A DNA stretch of 64,000 nt from NCBI RefSeq assembly GCF_963678635.1, contig NW_026970697.1, positions 186,001 through 250,000 on the forward strand, written 5' to 3'. Source of the stretch: Symsagittifera roscoffensis (taxonomy: Eukaryota > Xenacoelomorpha > Acoela > Convolutidae). The notes under the pieces were generated by a model that worked only from the letters and a program-made list of their open reading frames with translations, had not been told where the DNA came from and did no database searches. Both the position numbers and the translations under genes were made by a program. Position 1 is the stretch's first letter, and each line of letters opens with the position of its first letter. Below are positions 60,707-64,000 of the stretch, piece by piece.

Positions 60707-62120
60707 CTGATCTAAATTGGGTAGGCCAGATTGCCACTCTAGAAAATTTCTAGTCATTTTTTCGGGAAGGGGGTCATCTCCACAATTCTTTCTAGAGGAG
60801 ATGTGATTGAACTAACAGTGTTTGGACCGATCAACCTGATGGGGTCAAAGACTAATGAGACGAAGCTTAGGGCCGTGCGCTGTGTATCATTGTTTTTCAT
60901 TTCTCTGTTTAGACCTCGGCTGCAACTAAAGTGTCATATATGTGGTCCCAGTTTAAACCTGGTACATATGATACATTTTTTTTACCTTCACTGCCTAAAC
61001 TTCTTTCGTCCTGACCTACTTCGTTACTTGACGTACTTAATTTTTTTCGCATATTACGTACAATGCTGACATTTTTTGTCAATTTAAAATCTCCCACTTG
61101 AAAAAATTCTATAAAATCTTTACCTTCCGATCTTTAATTAAAGACCCATCCAATGAGAAGACCAATGGCAAAATGATAACTCTGACTTTTATTTTGGCGG
61201 TACTCATGAGAAAGCCTATACTGACATCGTGACCTAATATTTTTTCTGCATCCGCAAATCCGCTTTCGGCTGGGTTGACGTGTTTCAAAGGGGAAGATTA
61301 CTCTGGCAACTTGGAAACATTGATTATTTCTGAAACTGTTTTAATTTCTTTTTCGACCAGCGTAGTCAGAGAAAAAAAATTCCGGATTAAGTTCATATCT
61401 GACCGTTAGTTCAATTTGTTCTGAGGCAATAAATTCAGTTGAATTGATTAAGTTTATACTTAACTCAATTTCGCCATCTGTCAAATTGCGTGTAAGTGCC
61501 AGATCAGATGACAAAAACGAATGTTTGCAGGCTGAGTCATAAAACACAAGAGCTTTAGTTTCCTAAGTACTGGATGATATTGATAGAGTTATGATAGCCA
61601 TTAGGCCCTTGATATTCATTAAAAATGTGCACAGGTGCAGTTTTGAGCGTTTGGCCTTGATTTCGTTTTAAATGAGGGAGTCGTTATAATTACGGGGAGT
61701 GCACTGCCAGATGAACTAGTTTCCAGAGTACGGTCTGGAAGGATGCACTCAGCTTTATGCAATTAATTATTGCGTGCGCTCCTCCTACAATCAGGTTTGA
61801 GACCTGTTTTCAGTGAGGGATATTTTCTAGACATGCGGGTTCCTTAAAGGCAAGAAAAACAAATCTTAATCTCAGGGCTGATTTAAGCGCCTTGACTTTG
61901 GGTATTTTCTTTGAAGACGCTACGTTTCCAAAGTAGAAGCTTGCAGTTTTGTCTCAGTTTTGTTTGTGGTTTTCCTGAACTTATTTGTTTGTGAAGAGTT
62001 ATCTTTCTTTTCACGATATGGGTGTTACGCTCATGCGCTTCAGCTTTGTCTTCAAGGCAATCATTGAAGTCTAGTAAAATTGGAGCGTGCAGATCGCGCT
62101 TAGTGGTAACTTCACTTGAT
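60707..62120. other. Region of mixed composition with coding-like fragments
   Basis: No intact gene can be supported. Minus-strand frames at 61,341-61,547 (TDGEIELSINLINST, an acidic strand-like protein) and about 61,890-62,150 (open about 85 codons without ATG, with LLDFNDCLEDKAEAHERN) look more protein-like than the surrounding AT-rich DNA, but no family is recognised. Confidence 0.3.
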
Positions 62121-62125
62121 ACCGT

Positions 62126-62696
62126 TGATGCTACTACAAGTGATGCTTATGATGCTGTCGGATTTATGTATCTTAGCGTGTAGTTTATTATTAAGTCTTT
62201 CCAGATTTGTACGGACGACAAGTTTTGGTTGACTACAATCCAGACCGGATTGTAATTGTATTGAACAAGTTTCCCTTGCAACAATGCATTTTTTCGGTTA
62301 ACGGCAAGGATGACTTTGAATACTGTACGGTGATCAGAGCAGACGTTGATTGATACGAAGCAGAATCAAAATGATGCGACCGCTGTACTATTGATGGTAC
62401 AAAATCCGGCTGGCTATGCAGAAGTGAAATATTAGTTACACTTTGTGCTGTTTGGCACTGCTTTTATGTGGTAACCATTTCCACCAGCGTTGTTTGAAAT
62501 ATATGAAATGGATGCTTGCATTTTTGGGATGAATGCCGCAAGAGGTCCGTACTGTGGTGCACAAGTTAAAAAAAGAGTAGTACAACATACAGCGGACAAA
62601 GTCGGTTTGTGCAGAAACCCGAAAATGAAAAGAGATCTGGTGTTTTTGTACGAATCAAGCCAGGGTGACACGAATGAGAGGAGGAGCGCAAGACCG
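62126..62696. repeat. Direct repeat with degenerate coding character, copy 1
   Basis: Matches 63,173-63,724 with an offset of about 1.05 kb. The plus frame carries NPDRIVIVLNKFPLQQC, then frame changes, then PYCGAQVKK and TADKVGLC. It is richer in GC than the window average. It is probably a decayed mobile or host gene; the family is not recognised. Confidence 0.6.
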
Positions 62697-63172
62697 ACTA
62701 TAACAAAGTACCATCAAGATTTGAGACCCAGTTAAACAATCCGTAAATGAGATCTCAACCAAATCAGAGACATATGATTCAAGTAGGAGCAGATTGAAAA
62801 CACATTGTAAGCTAGTCATTTTCTGATCGGATAACGGATGCACAGGTCGACACGAGGCTGATAATTTTTGAAAAACATTCTTCCAGAGGAAAATTTGGAT
62901 ATCAATTACTAGATGAATGTAGTACCTGCAACCCGTGTTGACAGATGTCATTGAATTGAATTAGAATGATTGACTTTACAAAGAACTTTAAGTGAAAATT
63001 CAATACTGAGACTTCCAACTCATATGGATATTTTGGTTTTCTATCTACTGTAAGCAAAAAATTTTCTGTCACTCTTGGAGAGTGGTAGGTAGTGCTTATG
63101 CTTTTATCTTGATGATACTCTTAGGTACGTTATGATACTTTATTAACTTACTATGCCGAGGTCAGTTTAACC

Positions 63173-63724
63173 TAATGCTACTACAATTGATGCTTATGAT
63201 GCTGTCGGAGCTATGTATGTTAGCGGGTAGGTTGTTAATAAGTGTATACAGATATGCACGGACGACAAGTTGTGGTTGACCAAAATCCAGACCGGATTGT
63301 AATTGTATTGAACAAGTTTCCCTTGCAACAATGCATTTTTTCGGTTAACGACAAGGATGACATTGAATACTGTACGGTGATCGGATCAGACGTTGATTGA
63401 CACGAAGCAGAAGCAAAGTGATGCGACCGCTGTACTATTGATGATACAAAATCCGGCTGGCTATGCGGAAGTGAAATATTAGTTACACGTTGTGCTGTTT
63501 GGCCTTGCTTTTATGTGGTAACCATTTCCACCAGCGTTGTTTGAAATATCTAAAATGGATGTTTGCATTATTGGGGTGAAGGGCGTAAGAGATCCTTACT
63601 GTGGTGCACAAGTTAAAAAAAGAGTAGCACAACATACAGCGGACAAAGTCGGTTTATGTTGAAACCCGAAAAAGAAAAAAGATCTGGGGTTTTTGTACGA
63701 ATCAAGCCATGGTGACACGAATTA
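63173..63724. repeat. Direct repeat with degenerate coding character, copy 2
   Basis: Partner of 62,126-62,696 with scattered substitutions; the same protein-like stretches are visible and also interrupted. The ~480 bases between the copies are not repeated. Confidence 0.6.
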
Positions 63725-64000
63725 GTTCATGAGTTTTGCACAAAAATCCATTATAATCGATTACTTTTATATTATAATCCTTTTTGTTTGCCCATTTTGT
63801 CTTCGAAGTTGCATCTAACTTGTTGATACATTATGTTTTTGTAGATGTTGGTTCCTGTGAAAAGTTTGAAACATGTTTAAAAACTTCATTATAATTCAAT
63901 TTTTTTCTTCCTCATTAGAGTTTTTTCAAATGCACGTTTCAAGCTTTTTAACCTCCAAAATTGAATTAGTTTCATGATTGATTATGATGATTTATTTTTA
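63725..64000. other. AT-rich end of window, nothing seen
   Basis: No gene or repeat recognised. Confidence 0.5.

Overview
This is AT-rich animal nuclear DNA with sparse coding, long introns, GT-AG splice sites with pyrimidine-rich acceptors, many tandem and inverted duplications, and a 200-base assembly gap. The fibrinogen-related domain (FReD) and the remains of a Polinton-type polymerase point to a metazoan. I cannot name the phylum. Tunicate, cnidarian, flatworm or another invertebrate would all fit.

The window is dominated by a large imperfect inverted repeat. Arm A (about 3,080-20,083) and arm B (26,481-40,310) are near-identical reverse complements around a spacer of about 6.4 kb. Each arm holds one copy of the same multi-exon gene, transcribed outward from the centre: A on the minus strand (18,898 to 4,330), B on the plus strand (27,635 to 39,039). 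The gene appears to encode a type II membrane protein: a short cytosolic tail with a YEEPVY motif, one transmembrane helix, a short coiled coil, and a C-terminal FReD that lacks its usual N-terminal subdomain. The coiled-coil exon is present twice in tandem, and each copy starts with residues that would finish the membrane helix, so the two look mutually exclusive. The 8.7-11.8 kb intron after the membrane exon is filled with a decayed tandem array, a foldback element and GC-rich hairpins. Arm A carries an extra ~3 kb duplication inside that intron.

The most interesting signal is how the two gene copies differ. The cytosolic tail has 14 amino-acid-changing codons against 1 silent one. The C-terminal part of the FReD, where ligand pockets of this family lie, has 7 against 2. 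The membrane helix, the YEEPVY motif and the N-terminal part of the FReD are almost unchanged. This looks like a diversifying recognition receptor pair, or two highly divergent alleles.

Outside the near-identical arms the homology continues at clearly lower similarity (A 1-3,080 with B 41,110-45,050), and a further block X (20,540-22,700) pairs with an inverted X' (45,240-47,420). The block orders outer-inner-X and X'-outer-inner are circular permutations, as expected from an old tandem array in which one unit was inverted. The outer blocks contain a broken Polinton-like PolB fossil. The spacer holds an apparently intact intronless gene for a secreted, glycosylated protein of unknown family (23,293-24,720).

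From 47 kb onward no clear intact gene is seen: a duplicated block with coding-like bias (47.6-49.2 kb), a GTCGAAACATA minisatellite (48.5-51.3 kb), a ~0.95 kb tandem array with fragments of an open frame (54.5-59.3 kb), a small possible secreted protein (60,449-60,706) and a directly repeated degenerate coding block (62.1-63.7 kb).
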